Counted from the stretch's first letter, positions 1 through 6,982 are shown. The stretch: 64,000 bases of DNA from Megasphaera cerevisiae DSM 20462 (GCF_001045675.1 NZ_LEKT01000008.1:1-64000), one strand, 5' to 3'. Numbers and translations are program-made. The notes: a model not told the origin generated them from the letters alone.

Positions 1-11
1 ATACTAAACAA

Positions 12-24
12 TCCCCACTGTTTA
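12..24 (-). repeat. Cassette junction site 1 (TANACAGTGGGKA, minus strand)
   Basis: On the minus strand this 13-mer reads TAAACAGTGGGGA. Its first bases form the TAA stop of the cassette at 22-270, and its CAGTGG opens a further cassette (Lys-Gln-Trp-Gly...) that leaves the window at base 1. Related 13-mers occur at 262-274 and 494-506. Confidence 0.6.
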
Positions 25-270
25 CTTGCCAAGGGACATCCATAAAATGTTAGATGTTGCTGATCCTGACGTATATCCTTGACCCAGTTCACAATCTATC
101 AAAACATAAATTCCAGAACTATCAGCATTTCCAATATAAGGAGAAATGACAATATTAGGAATGTCATAACAATTAGGTGTAACTGTACTCCATAGATGCG
201 TCATTGAGATATTAAAAGCAATCTTTCTTGTTGTAGCATCAATAGGCATTGCATCGTAATTTCCCCACTG
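22..270 (-). pseudogene. Promoterless tail-fibre C-terminal cassette (middle of array)
   Basis: Read from the shared CAG TGG codons, this open stretch encodes 82 residues starting QWGNYDAMPIDATTRKIAFN and ending in MSLGK-stop. An entry into an IQWG-like motif followed by a short beta-rich segment is typical of the exchangeable C-termini of phage tail fibres. It has no start codon with a ribosome site at the junction; an internal ATG at 247-249 also lacks one. The stop codon overlaps the next junction site, so cassettes are packed end to end. I read it as a silent or alternative C-terminus that needs joining to an upstream fibre body to be expressed. That body is not in the window. The family is assigned by pattern, not by search. 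Confidence 0.55.
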
Positions 271-274
271 TCTA
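262..274 (-). repeat. Cassette junction site 2
   Basis: On the minus strand it reads TAGACAGTGGGGA. TAG is the stop of the cassette at 272-502 and CAGTGG opens the cassette at 22-270. It differs from site 1 at one base only. Confidence 0.6.
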
Positions 275-502
275 TATGCCGATGGTTATGCAGTGCGCCG
301 CTGGCCTATCGGCCCCAGATGAGCGCAGTGCAAATCCACTCAGCGACATGTTATAGTCCTTCAAGATGGCTACAGTTTGTTTGAAATCCGAATCGGCACT
401 GCTTACAACTCCAGTTGCGACAATTTTATACCATTGCGTGTAAGCAATGGGAAGTGTTGCGGTTGATGCACTTCCGGCAGGAGCTTCGGTAGATACCCAC
501 TG
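272..502 (-). pseudogene. Promoterless tail-fibre C-terminal cassette (nearest the recombinase)
   Basis: Read from CAG TGG this encodes 76 residues: QWV, then STEAPAGSASTATLPIAYTQ, then a segment ending CITIGI-stop. The TLPIAYTQWYKIVATG stretch resembles the TLPIAFS...-type strand of tail-fibre tips that follow an IQWG entry motif. Upstream in the same frame only five further codons (VTNFI) remain before a TGA, so no fibre body is attached here. Its stop TAG overlaps junction site 2. The arrangement with its neighbour is that of a cassette array used by a site-specific recombinase (inference). Confidence 0.55.
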
Positions 503-506
503 TATA
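494..506 (-). repeat. Cassette junction site 3
   Basis: On the minus strand it reads TATACAGTGGGTA. It shares ACAGTGGG and the TA at position -3/-2 with sites 1 and 2. It is the junction closest to the recombinase gene. Confidence 0.5.
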
Positions 507-737
507 AAATTTGTAACTCATATACAAAGAAAGGGGAAAGCAGTGCATTCTCATCTATTTTATGTAAATGAGAAAAAGAGAAGACAGCCAAGTATGACAA
601 TATCTCCATAAAGAAAAGTGAAAATATAGGTCAAATTGGCTGTCTTTGTTAGTATCTATTAGTAACACCATAAATATATAAAAAATAGGCATCAATGGCA
701 GGTATAGGCTCTCTTTACTGGTATCGCAGTAGTAACA
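503..737. other. Non-coding spacer with inverted and direct repeats beside the recombinase
   Basis: No convincing gene is seen. An 11-bp perfect inverted repeat (AAGACAGCCAA at 581-591, TTGGCTGTCTT at 636-646) encloses 44 bases. An imperfect direct repeat of about 31 bp (641-671 and 710-741) shares CTTT..T.GTATC and AGTAACAC; the second copy runs into the recombinase stop codon. Such repeats beside a tyrosine recombinase gene are candidates for arm-type binding sites, or the inverted repeat may be a two-way terminator. Confidence 0.4.
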
Positions 738-1763
738 CTATTTGAGTAACGTAATGGCTTTGCGGAGTTGTCTAAGTCCTTTATGAGTATATACCCGATC
801 TGTTACGTCACCGGTGGCATGACCGAGAATGCGCCGCTTGGCATTTTCGTTAGCACCCGCATTATCTAAAAGGGTTGCAACGGTATGCCGGCAATCGTGA
901 GTTGTATGGTTGTCAGCGTGGATGACCTGCATGGCATTGTTCCAAAGCGTACAGTACCGGCTATAATTGTATGGTTGCCCGTCTGGATCACTAATAAGAG
1001 TTGATCCGCTCATTGCCATACGTTTTTCGATGAGCGGCAATATGCGATCGTGAATGGGAATAATGCGTAGCCCTGATTTGGTTTTACTCTTTACAATTCG
1101 GATATAACGTTGACGTAGATTGACATATTGCTTTTCAAGAGCCAGTAATTCACCGCAACGCATTCCAGTATAAAGTAGAATTAAAATTGTATCGACGCCG
1201 GGGATATCAACATGCTGCCAAAGACGGTTGATTTTTTGACGGGTAAAGGGTTTGTGTGGTCGAGCAGGTTTATTACGGCCAATATTAAGCAAGGTTGCAT
1301 AATTTTTATTTGTATATTCTAGTTTAATTGCATATTTTGAGATTAAAGATATTAGAGAGCGGACTTTTTTACAACTACTATAAGAGAGCCCGCTTTTTCG
1401 CATGCCATCCATAATCATCTGCAGGTGCTGATATTTGATGTCCGAATAGGGCATGTAATGCAAGGTTTGACAGTGACGATATGCATTATGATAACTGTTA
1501 ATTGCACTGGTTGATGGATTGTAATGTTCAATATGGGCCGGGAGCCAGCGATGATATAATTCTGCAAATGTAACTTTATGGCCTGGAAGGGAGCGATGAT
1601 AATGGATTTTGTTGTAATCTGCCTGATAAATTTCCGCGTCCACTTGGTTGGTAAAATATTCCACCGGCTTTTGTCGTCCGTCTTCAGACACGCAAAAAAC
1701 AAACGGCCGCCGCCGGTTGCCGGATAATTTTTTGATGCTGCCGTAGCCGTTAGGCTTACGCAT
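738..1763 (-). CDS. Tyrosine recombinase within the tail locus
   Basis: A 341-residue phage-integrase family recombinase that cuts and rejoins DNA at specific sites through a covalent tyrosine link. The catalytic residues are in place: R202 (in TGMRCGELL), H289-x-x-R292 (HDCRH), H315 (ILGHA) and Y325 (RVYTH). The start at 1763 (MRKPNGYGSIKKLSG) is chosen because it aligns exactly with the integrase of prophage 2 (MRLPTSYGSIIKLSG, also 341 residues); longer in-frame extension upstream is unlikely to be translated. It faces left, with the cassette array directly downstream, and diverges from the tail genes that start at 1809. It lies far from the prophage end at 13 kb and inside late genes, so I infer a local invertase or cassette-exchange enzyme rather than the prophage integrase. 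Confidence 0.85.
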   Translation of the reverse strand: MRKPNGYGSIKKLSGNRRRPFVFCVSEDGRQKPVEYFTNQVDAEIYQADYNKIHYHRSLPGHKVTFAELYHRWLPAHIEHYNPSTSAINSYHNAYRHCQTLHYMPYSDIKYQHLQMIMDGMRKSGLSYSSCKKVRSLISLISKYAIKLEYTNKNYATLLNIGRNKPARPHKPFTRQKINRLWQHVDIPGVDTILILLYTGMRCGELLALEKQYVNLRQRYIRIVKSKTKSGLRIIPIHDRILPLIEKRMAMSGSTLISDPDGQPYNYSRYCTLWNNAMQVIHADNHTTHDCRHTVATLLDNAGANENAKRRILGHATGDVTDRVYTHKGLRQLRKAITLLK

Positions 1764-1808
1764 AGTATCACACACCTTTTTTATTTTAATTATACAGGAG
1801 ATGACGAT

Positions 1809-2462
1809 ATGGGTTTTACAAGTAACGTTAAATATTATGTATGTGCGTTTGACAGTGCCGGGAAGCGCATAGGATGCGATATATCCTCTTGTGGTCCGGA
1901 TGACAGCAAAGCTGCAGATATAATAGCCAGTGCCAAAAACAAGTTTACGGACACCGCTGTAGTTGAGATTGTGACAGCGGACGTTTACAATCAGTATCTT
2001 TCCGGCTGCGTGAGGGATATGACTACCGGAAAGCCCGTCGAGTACGTAGCTTCTGATACTGAACAATTGGAAAGTGCCAAAGCCACAGCATTAGCAAGCA
2101 TTAATTCAGTAGCAGGTACGGCATATGTATCAGGATTCACATCGTCAGCAAATGGGACGGCATTGATTTATGACAGCGATACATATACTCAGACCGAGAT
2201 ACAGACATCGGCAGCATTAGCATCTGCCAATGTGACAGAATTTAATACGCAGTTTGCGAGCGGTTTTCCAATTAGAGCCAAAGCATCTGCAACAGCATCA
2301 AAAGAAGAAATATACCTTACGGCAGCACAGCTTATTACATTATGTACTGATTGGATTACCCGATATAAAGCAATCAAAGCGCAAGTATGGGCATTACAGT
2401 CTAAGATTAACGCTTGCACTACGGCGGCTGAAGTAACTGCTATCTCAATTAGTATTACGTAA
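1809..2462 (+). CDS. Phage tail-associated protein, DUF4376-like C-terminus
   Basis: A 217-residue protein, first gene of the rightward tail operon, with a good ribosome site (CAGGAGATGACGAT before ATG). The middle is rich in Ser, Thr and Ala, as in fibre and baseplate proteins. The last 60 residues (LTAAQLITLCTDW, ending NACTTAAEVTAI) resemble the DUF4376 pattern, in which a helix is followed by a D-A-x-T-x-E-E-L type motif. Location before an Mtd-like fibre suggests a baseplate or fibre-attachment role. The family call is tentative. Confidence 0.7.
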   Translation: MGFTSNVKYYVCAFDSAGKRIGCDISSCGPDDSKAADIIASAKNKFTDTAVVEIVTADVYNQYLSGCVRDMTTGKPVEYVASDTEQLESAKATALASINSVAGTAYVSGFTSSANGTALIYDSDTYTQTEIQTSAALASANVTEFNTQFASGFPIRAKASATASKEEIYLTAAQLITLCTDWITRYKAIKAQVWALQSKINACTTAAEVTAISISIT

Positions 2463-2470
2463 TAATATAG

Positions 2471-2800
2471 GTGGCATATATGACATGTCTAAAACAAATC
2501 ACGTTAAAGCAGGGAGCTACACTTGCCAACAGCTTTTCAATCCAAGACGGATCCACGCCTATTACTGGCATTGCCAATCAATTAAAAGCGCAGGTTAGAG
2601 ATAGCGCGGGTGCTTTATTAAGTACACTTGTCATCGCCGAAACAGCTACGGCAGGAACATATACAATGGTTTCTCCCGATAGCACAGAAAACTGGCCATT
2701 GGCAGGTGCATATCTTGATTTTAAATATACAACGACAGATGGAATTATTATAAGCAGTGAAACCCTATTTATTCGGATGGTAAGGGAAGTGACGCAATGA
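2471..2800 (+). CDS. Small phage tail/baseplate protein (BppU-like fold possible)
   Basis: A 109-residue protein starting 8 bases after its neighbour. It shows the pattern of small Firmicute phage tail proteins: an initial strand set (LKQGATLANSFSIQDGS), a QVRDSAG segment, then ENWPLAGAYLDFKYTTTDG and a final strand ending in VREVT. This immunoglobulin-like layout is shared with N-terminal baseplate upper protein domains. It overlaps the next gene by four bases, so they are probably co-translated. Confidence 0.7.
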   Translation: MAYMTCLKQITLKQGATLANSFSIQDGSTPITGIANQLKAQVRDSAGALLSTLVIAETATAGTYTMVSPDSTENWPLAGAYLDFKYTTTDGIIISSETLFIRMVREVTQ

Positions 2801-3093
2801 TTACGATTAATTTAACGGATGGATCAACAATTGATCTAACAATTAACACATCGGACATTGTAGCATCCCTTGCAAAGGACGCGGCTCTTGCTGCACAAGT
2901 AAGGTCAGAAGAGGCTGAATCAGGAGCACAACAAGCCGAATCAGGGGCTCAAACTTCGGAACAAAATGCTGCTAATAGTGCAGAAGAAGCTAAATCATAT
3001 GCCGATTCCATATTTTATGATATAGATGGCGGCGATTCTACAGTGGGAACTCAAATAATTTTAGACGGAGGAGGCGCAGTGAGTAATGGCTAA
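2797..3093 (+). CDS. Short Ala/Glu-rich tail protein preceding the fibre
   Basis: A 98-residue protein whose start overlaps the preceding stop (ATGA) and whose end overlaps the fibre start by 8 bases. Residues 1-25 look like a small strand domain (LTDGSTIDLTI). Residues 28-68 are rich in Ala, Glu and Gln with repeated AESGAQ units, which predicts a coiled coil. Tight coupling to the Mtd-like fibre suggests a linker or chaperone partner. No family recognised. Confidence 0.65.
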   Translation: MITINLTDGSTIDLTINTSDIVASLAKDAALAAQVRSEEAESGAQQAESGAQTSEQNAANSAEEAKSYADSIFYDIDGGDSTVGTQIILDGGGAVSNG

Positions 3094-5281
3094 TGTTACG
3101 ATTAGAATTCGCCGCGATACGACAGCGAATTGGACAGCTAATAATCCAGTATTAGCATCCGGAGAATGGGCGGCGGAAATACTTACCGGAACAACGTTAG
3201 TAAACATTAAAATAGGAGACGGAATAACATCATGGGTTAATCTTGCATATTCCGTTAATTTTCCATCCATAGAGGCGGCAGAGCAAGCTGCAAGTCAATA
3301 CGCTACAAACGCCGCAAGTTCCGCTGCTGCAGCAGCTGCCAGTGCGAACGCAGCGGCAAACGTAGCTAAATTGTATCGTCAAAACGCCACAGCCTATGCC
3401 GTTGGGGACGTAGTATTGGGTGCAGATGGCTTATCTAAATCCCTAAGGCTTGTATGTAAAACAGCTGGCACAACAGCAAGTGCAGCACCTACATGGACAG
3501 CAGTTAATACAACAGTCACGGATGGTACAGTTATATGGGAGATTAAAAATGCCTATGACCTGATGCCGATTATTTCTGTATCCGCAGCGGCAACAATCGC
3601 AGACTATCAGTTGGAAAGCTGCGTGGTACTGTCTGGTAGCACAACGTATACTGTAACACTCCCCGCTCCTACAGCGCCAGGGCATACGCTATTGGTACGT
3701 AATGCTGGTTCTGTTGCTATGACACTAAGTACACCGTCTGGAATCTTTGACGGGCCGAATGGAACCTCTTTAAGTGCAATGTCGTTACCATCCGGTGTAG
3801 TATGTGGATTATTGAGCGATGGGACAAATTGGGTCATAGAACGCTATCAGGTGAATTGGAATAATTACTATACCAAAACGGAAGTAGACGCGCTGGTGGG
3901 TGCAGATAAGAATATATACGGGTCTTCTTTTGACGGAGTTAACTATACGGGGACACGCTTGTATGCTTCTTCTGGGCTATCATGGGCACCTTCTACGGAT
4001 GCGGCAGCGGGGACAGATCAATTTACGGGTAAATCCGTCTGGAACGGATTTGATGTATTAGTGAAATATGACAGTGCATCGAGTACAGCAAAGATTGTAG
4101 CCTACGAAGGCACGAGTGCATTTGATACCTACAAAAATGACGATTCTTACGGGGCGGATGTATTCCATATGTTCCCGAAAGGATACTTCCAACGTATCGC
4201 AACGGATTCCGTGGGTGCCGAGACAAAGCTAGTATCTACAAAAGAATACGCTAATTTTAGCCCGTCTCCGATGCACTATCGAGGCGGCGTACTGCATGAT
4301 TATATTGGCATTACAAAATACGGGTGGTGTGACGATGGGAACGGCGGTATTTGCTCTCGATCAGGTAAACCGCCGAAAATCAGCATCACGGAGAATAATT
4401 TTGAAACGTTGGCACGTGCCAAAGGATTACGAGTTGGCGGGATTAATGACGTGTCATGGTTACAGCATATTGGATGCATTAAATACAATTCCCTTAACTG
4501 GCAAAATTCAGTGGGTCAAGGTGTTGTCAATATATACGCGACAGGGACAGCTACCGTGACAGAATCCGGTGCATCTCGTATCATTGTCAGCAACACAGAT
4601 GCGGCTAAATTTTCTGTGGGAACGCTAGTACATATATCATCCGTTGGATCGGGTTACTGGTGGCCTATTAGTGCCATTGCAACATACGATACCAGCAATA
4701 TGGCGATTACAGTAACCTCAGGGACTACTTTTAATACGACGTCCGGCTCAACCACTATTGAAACAAGTTGCTTTGAATCTGGCGGCACAGATACCGTGTT
4801 AGGGCAAGACGGAGCTGTAAGTGCAGGCACAGACGGAAAACGCTCCATCCTCACAATGGGAATTGAAAATTTTTATGGAAACGATTATAAATTATTATCT
4901 GGCGCTTGCCGTATTGGTTCCAATATATACATCAATCCGACACCAGATACGCAGTATGCATGGCCATCATCTGATAGTGATGCATTGTCCAAAGGGTGGG
5001 TAAAATATGACGGGACATATTGTTCATCATCTGGATATATCAGTACATTTGGCTATGATAGTAATTATCCCCATATATTACTGCCGGCAACCGTCGGCGG
5101 CTCAAGCGCAGTTCCGGTAGGAGATTATTACTACACTAATACAGACACGAACGCTAAAGTCGTGCTGTTTGGCGGGTGTCTGGGCAGTGGGTCGGGTGCA
5201 GGCCCGTTCTGCGCTAGCCTCAACGGCGTTGTGGGCTATGCGAGTTGGAACTTTGGTGCCCTTGGCGTGTTTATCCCGTAA
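3086..5281 (+). CDS. Mtd-like receptor-binding tail fibre, DGR target protein
   Basis: A 731-residue fibre. Residues 3-57 match the N-terminal domain of the major tropism determinant family: charged IRIRRDTTANWTANNPVLAS, then GEWAAEI and IKIGDGITSWVNL. An Ala-rich coiled coil follows (about 64-95), then repeated strand domains. The last 40 residues are the DGR variable region, with the C-type-lectin style pattern FGGxLxxGxxAGPFxAxLN and WNxGALG. The protein should form the fibre tip that binds the host surface, with the variable residues on the exposed lectin face. VR bases differ from the template at 16 template adenines, altering 12 residues. The gene ends in TAA 63 bases before the template repeat. 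The preceding small gene overlaps it. Confidence 0.9.
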   Translation: MANVTIRIRRDTTANWTANNPVLASGEWAAEILTGTTLVNIKIGDGITSWVNLAYSVNFPSIEAAEQAASQYATNAASSAAAAAASANAAANVAKLYRQNATAYAVGDVVLGADGLSKSLRLVCKTAGTTASAAPTWTAVNTTVTDGTVIWEIKNAYDLMPIISVSAAATIADYQLESCVVLSGSTTYTVTLPAPTAPGHTLLVRNAGSVAMTLSTPSGIFDGPNGTSLSAMSLPSGVVCGLLSDGTNWVIERYQVNWNNYYTKTEVDALVGADKNIYGSSFDGVNYTGTRLYASSGLSWAPSTDAAAGTDQFTGKSVWNGFDVLVKYDSASSTAKIVAYEGTSAFDTYKNDDSYGADVFHMFPKGYFQRIATDSVGAETKLVSTKEYANFSPSPMHYRGGVLHDYIGITKYGWCDDGNGGICSRSGKPPKISITENNFETLARAKGLRVGGINDVSWLQHIGCIKYNSLNWQNSVGQGVVNIYATGTATVTESGASRIIVSNTDAAKFSVGTLVHISSVGSGYWWPISAIATYDTSNMAITVTSGTTFNTTSGSTTIETSCFESGGTDTVLGQDGAVSAGTDGKRSILTMGIENFYGNDYKLLSGACRIGSNIYINPTPDTQYAWPSSDSDALSKGWVKYDGTYCSSSGYISTFGYDSNYPHILLPATVGGSSAVPVGDYYYTNTDTNAKVVLFGGCLGSGSGAGPFCASLNGVVGYASWNFGALGVFIP
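5158..5271 (+). repeat. DGR variable repeat (VR)
   Basis: 114 bp at the 3' end of the fibre gene aligned without gaps to the template at 5343-5456. I count 98 identical bases and 16 differences. Every difference is at a template A: ten became G, four or five T (depending on the end chosen) and one C. Nine template adenines are unchanged. Differences sit in AAY, TAY, AGT, GAT, GGA and ATG codons, giving changes such as Asn to Gly, Ser or Tyr, Tyr to Cys or Phe, Asp to Val and Ser to Cys. The last shared block, TGGTGCCCTTGG, lies at the 3' end, where the homing-initiation element of a DGR is expected. Confidence 0.95.
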
Positions 5282-5289
5282 TAGAGGCG

Positions 5290-5310
5290 GTGGGGGCGAT
5301 CAGCTCCCAC
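5290..5310 (+). other. Hairpin just downstream of the VR (DGR cruciform candidate)
   Basis: GTGGGGGC, loop GATCA, GCTCCCAC: an 8-bp stem with one G-T pair and a 5-base loop, 9 bases after the fibre stop. In the Bordetella BPP-1 DGR an 8-bp-stem hairpin a few bases after the VR improves target recognition, so size and place fit that role. The bases after it (GGTCTTTTAG) are not a strong U-tract, so a simple terminator is less likely though not excluded. Confidence 0.6.
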
Positions 5311-5329
5311 GGTCTTTTAGAAGATAAAC

Positions 5330-5476
5330 GGGCCGTATCAGCAGTCGTGCTGTTTGGCGGGAGTCTGAACAATGGGTCGAATGCAGGCCCGTTCTACGCT
5401 AACCTCAACAACGATGTGGGCAATGCGAATTGGAACTATGGTGCCCTTGGAATGTTATACATAGCTGATACGGCCC
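5330..5476 (+). ncRNA. Predicted template-repeat RNA closed by a 13-bp stem
   Basis: GGGCCGTATCAGC at 5330-5342 and GCTGATACGGCCC at 5464-5476 are perfect inverted copies that flank the template repeat on both sides with almost no gap. In RNA they would pair and bring the two template ends together, leaving the 114-base template as a large loop. DGR mutagenesis needs a structured template RNA that reverse transcriptase uses for cDNA synthesis. The transcript ends are not visible; only the stem-enclosed part is given. Confidence 0.6.
5343..5456 (+). repeat. DGR template repeat (TR)
   Basis: The donor copy of the VR, 185 bp downstream and in the same orientation. It contains 25 adenines over the region aligned, 16 of which differ in the VR. 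If read in the VR frame it would encode SLNNGSNAGPF, Y, A, NLNNDVGNANWNYG, showing many AAY codons, as expected for adenine-specific mutagenesis because A changes in AAY reach many residues but no stop. No ribosome site serves this stretch, and it should act as RNA only. Confidence 0.95.
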
Positions 5477-5558
5477 ATGCCCCTTGGCAAAAATAAATGT
5501 TGAAAACGGAACGCTTAGTAGGGTATAACGCCTCGAAAAGAGTTGAAACATAACACGA

Positions 5559-6575
5559 ATGAAACGAATTGGATATATATTGACGGAACAGACCGTCACG
5601 GATGATGCTTGCCGGAGAGCCATTATAGATGCCGCAAAGGGCAAGCATCACCGCAAATCAGTAAAACGTATTTTACAAAATATTGATATCCATGCCATCT
5701 TCCTAAAAAACATGGTATTAGATGGCACATATCAACCCAAACCGTATAAGGAATGCCATGTCGTCGACAGGCCCAGTAAAAAAGCTCGAATATTGGAAAA
5801 GCCGGTCTTCTTCCCTGATCAATGCGTACATCATTTAGCTATAAATTTAATCAAGGGAAGGATTTTAAAAAGGCTGGATCCATATTGTATTGGAGGCATC
5901 GAGGGAAAGGGAATACATTATGGGCACAACACCATTAAGAGATGGCTACGAGACGATGTTAAACATACAAAGTATTGTTTAAAAGGAGACGTCAGAAAAT
6001 GCTACGATAGTATTAAGCCAAAAACAATCATGATAACAATGAGAAAATTTATTAAAGATAATCGTTATTTAAGCTTAATACAAAAGATTGCATATAGTCA
6101 TCCATCGTTACCACTAGGAAATTATACATCAGGATGGTTTGCAAATCTTATTCTATCAGAGTTAGACAAGACGGCCCGATCAAGTCCAGGATGCTCCCAC
6201 TATTTGCGATACGTCGATGACTTTATTGTTCTTGGCAGCAACAAACGCAAACTTCACAGATTAGTTCTCAGTATTATTCGCACGCTACGCACTCTTGGGC
6301 TCGATTTAAAAGATAACTGGCAGATATTTCCGGTACGAGTGCGGGGCATAGACATGTTGGGTTATCGTTATTTCGGCAGATATACGCTTATGCGTAAAAG
6401 GAATGTTTTAGCTATCATGAGAGCCATACGGAAGTACAGGAAGAATCCAACACCCCGTAAAGCTAGGAGCTTATTATCTCGGCTAGGGCAGATTAAGCAT
6501 TTTAACAATTATCATTTTAGCCAAAAATATGTGAAGGGAATTGGAATACAGAGGATAAAGGAGATGGCAATATGA
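5559..6575 (+). CDS. DGR reverse transcriptase
   Basis: A 338-residue group-II-intron-like reverse transcriptase that should copy the TR RNA with errors at adenines and pass the cDNA to the VR. Visible motifs: R79-region (KKARILEKPVFFPDQ), catalytic D144 in KGDVRKCYD, motif 4 LPLGNYTSGWFAN (186-196) and catalytic YVDD (218-221), then the thumb (LGYRYFGRY). The LGxxxS spacing is that of DGR enzymes, but the next residue is Gly192 where DGR enzymes almost always have Gln. The start is weakly served (GAAAAGAG 19 bases upstream), which fits low expression. It begins about 100 bases after the TR and overlaps the next gene by four bases. No accessory Avd gene is recognisable beside it. Confidence 0.92.
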   Translation: MKRIGYILTEQTVTDDACRRAIIDAAKGKHHRKSVKRILQNIDIHAIFLKNMVLDGTYQPKPYKECHVVDRPSKKARILEKPVFFPDQCVHHLAINLIKGRILKRLDPYCIGGIEGKGIHYGHNTIKRWLRDDVKHTKYCLKGDVRKCYDSIKPKTIMITMRKFIKDNRYLSLIQKIAYSHPSLPLGNYTSGWFANLILSELDKTARSSPGCSHYLRYVDDFIVLGSNKRKLHRLVLSIIRTLRTLGLDLKDNWQIFPVRVRGIDMLGYRYFGRYTLMRKRNVLAIMRAIRKYRKNPTPRKARSLLSRLGQIKHFNNYHFSQKYVKGIGIQRIKEMAI

Positions 6576-6982
6576 ACATAGGAATAACGGCAATGCCAGA
6601 TAGCGGTGTGGAAGTATCAGATATGGGGACTGGGTTATCTTTGGTATCTCTCTATAAAAATGCTGTTACAACCACAAATTCGGATGGTACACAATCCATT
6701 ACAGCTACTTGTTATACACTGCAAATGCGTACGATGGACGGCTTGCTTGACGAAGTAAAAAATAATTTTTATTATTACTGGTCGAAAGCAAAGACTGCTG
6801 AGCAAGACGAAGAATTGGCGGCTCTTGACGAAGAATATCAGCCACAATTTGAATCACTGCAACAATCTATGACAGCCGCTACATTACGAGGTGACACAGA
6901 TTTAGAAACAAGTCTGAAAGAAAGTTATACTACGCTAGAATCAGAATATACGACAGCACGGGAGGCGATCACAAATGGATAA
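6572..6982 (+). CDS. Acidic phage protein following the DGR
   Basis: A 136-residue protein whose ATG overlaps the RT stop. The N-terminal half is strand-rich; residues 65-130 are acidic and helical with coiled-coil character (EQDEELAALDEEYQPQFESL). Avd proteins of DGRs are basic four-helix bundles of similar size, and this one is acidic and only partly helical, so I do not call it Avd. It may be a tail-fibre assembly or small tail protein. Function unknown. Confidence 0.65.
   Translation: MNIGITAMPDSGVEVSDMGTGLSLVSLYKNAVTTTNSDGTQSITATCYTLQMRTMDGLLDEVKNNFYYYWSKAKTAEQDEELAALDEEYQPQFESLQQSMTAATLRGDTDLETSLKESYTTLESEYTTAREAITNG

Noticed and set aside
3040-3047. An ACAGTGGG copy on the plus strand within the gene at 2797-3093, which might be an inversion partner of the cassette sites.
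   Set aside because: It shares only 8 bases, which is expected about twice by chance in a window of this size. It is in a different codon frame (Thr-Val-Gly), so exchange would not join the cassettes in frame.
5245-5496. An open frame from TTG covering the template repeat.
   Set aside because: It has no ribosome site, overlaps the end of the fibre gene in another frame and is explained by the TR being a copy of coding VR.
6572-6982. The gene after the reverse transcriptase as the DGR accessory protein Avd.
   Set aside because: Avd proteins are basic four-helix bundles; this protein is acidic and half strand-rich.
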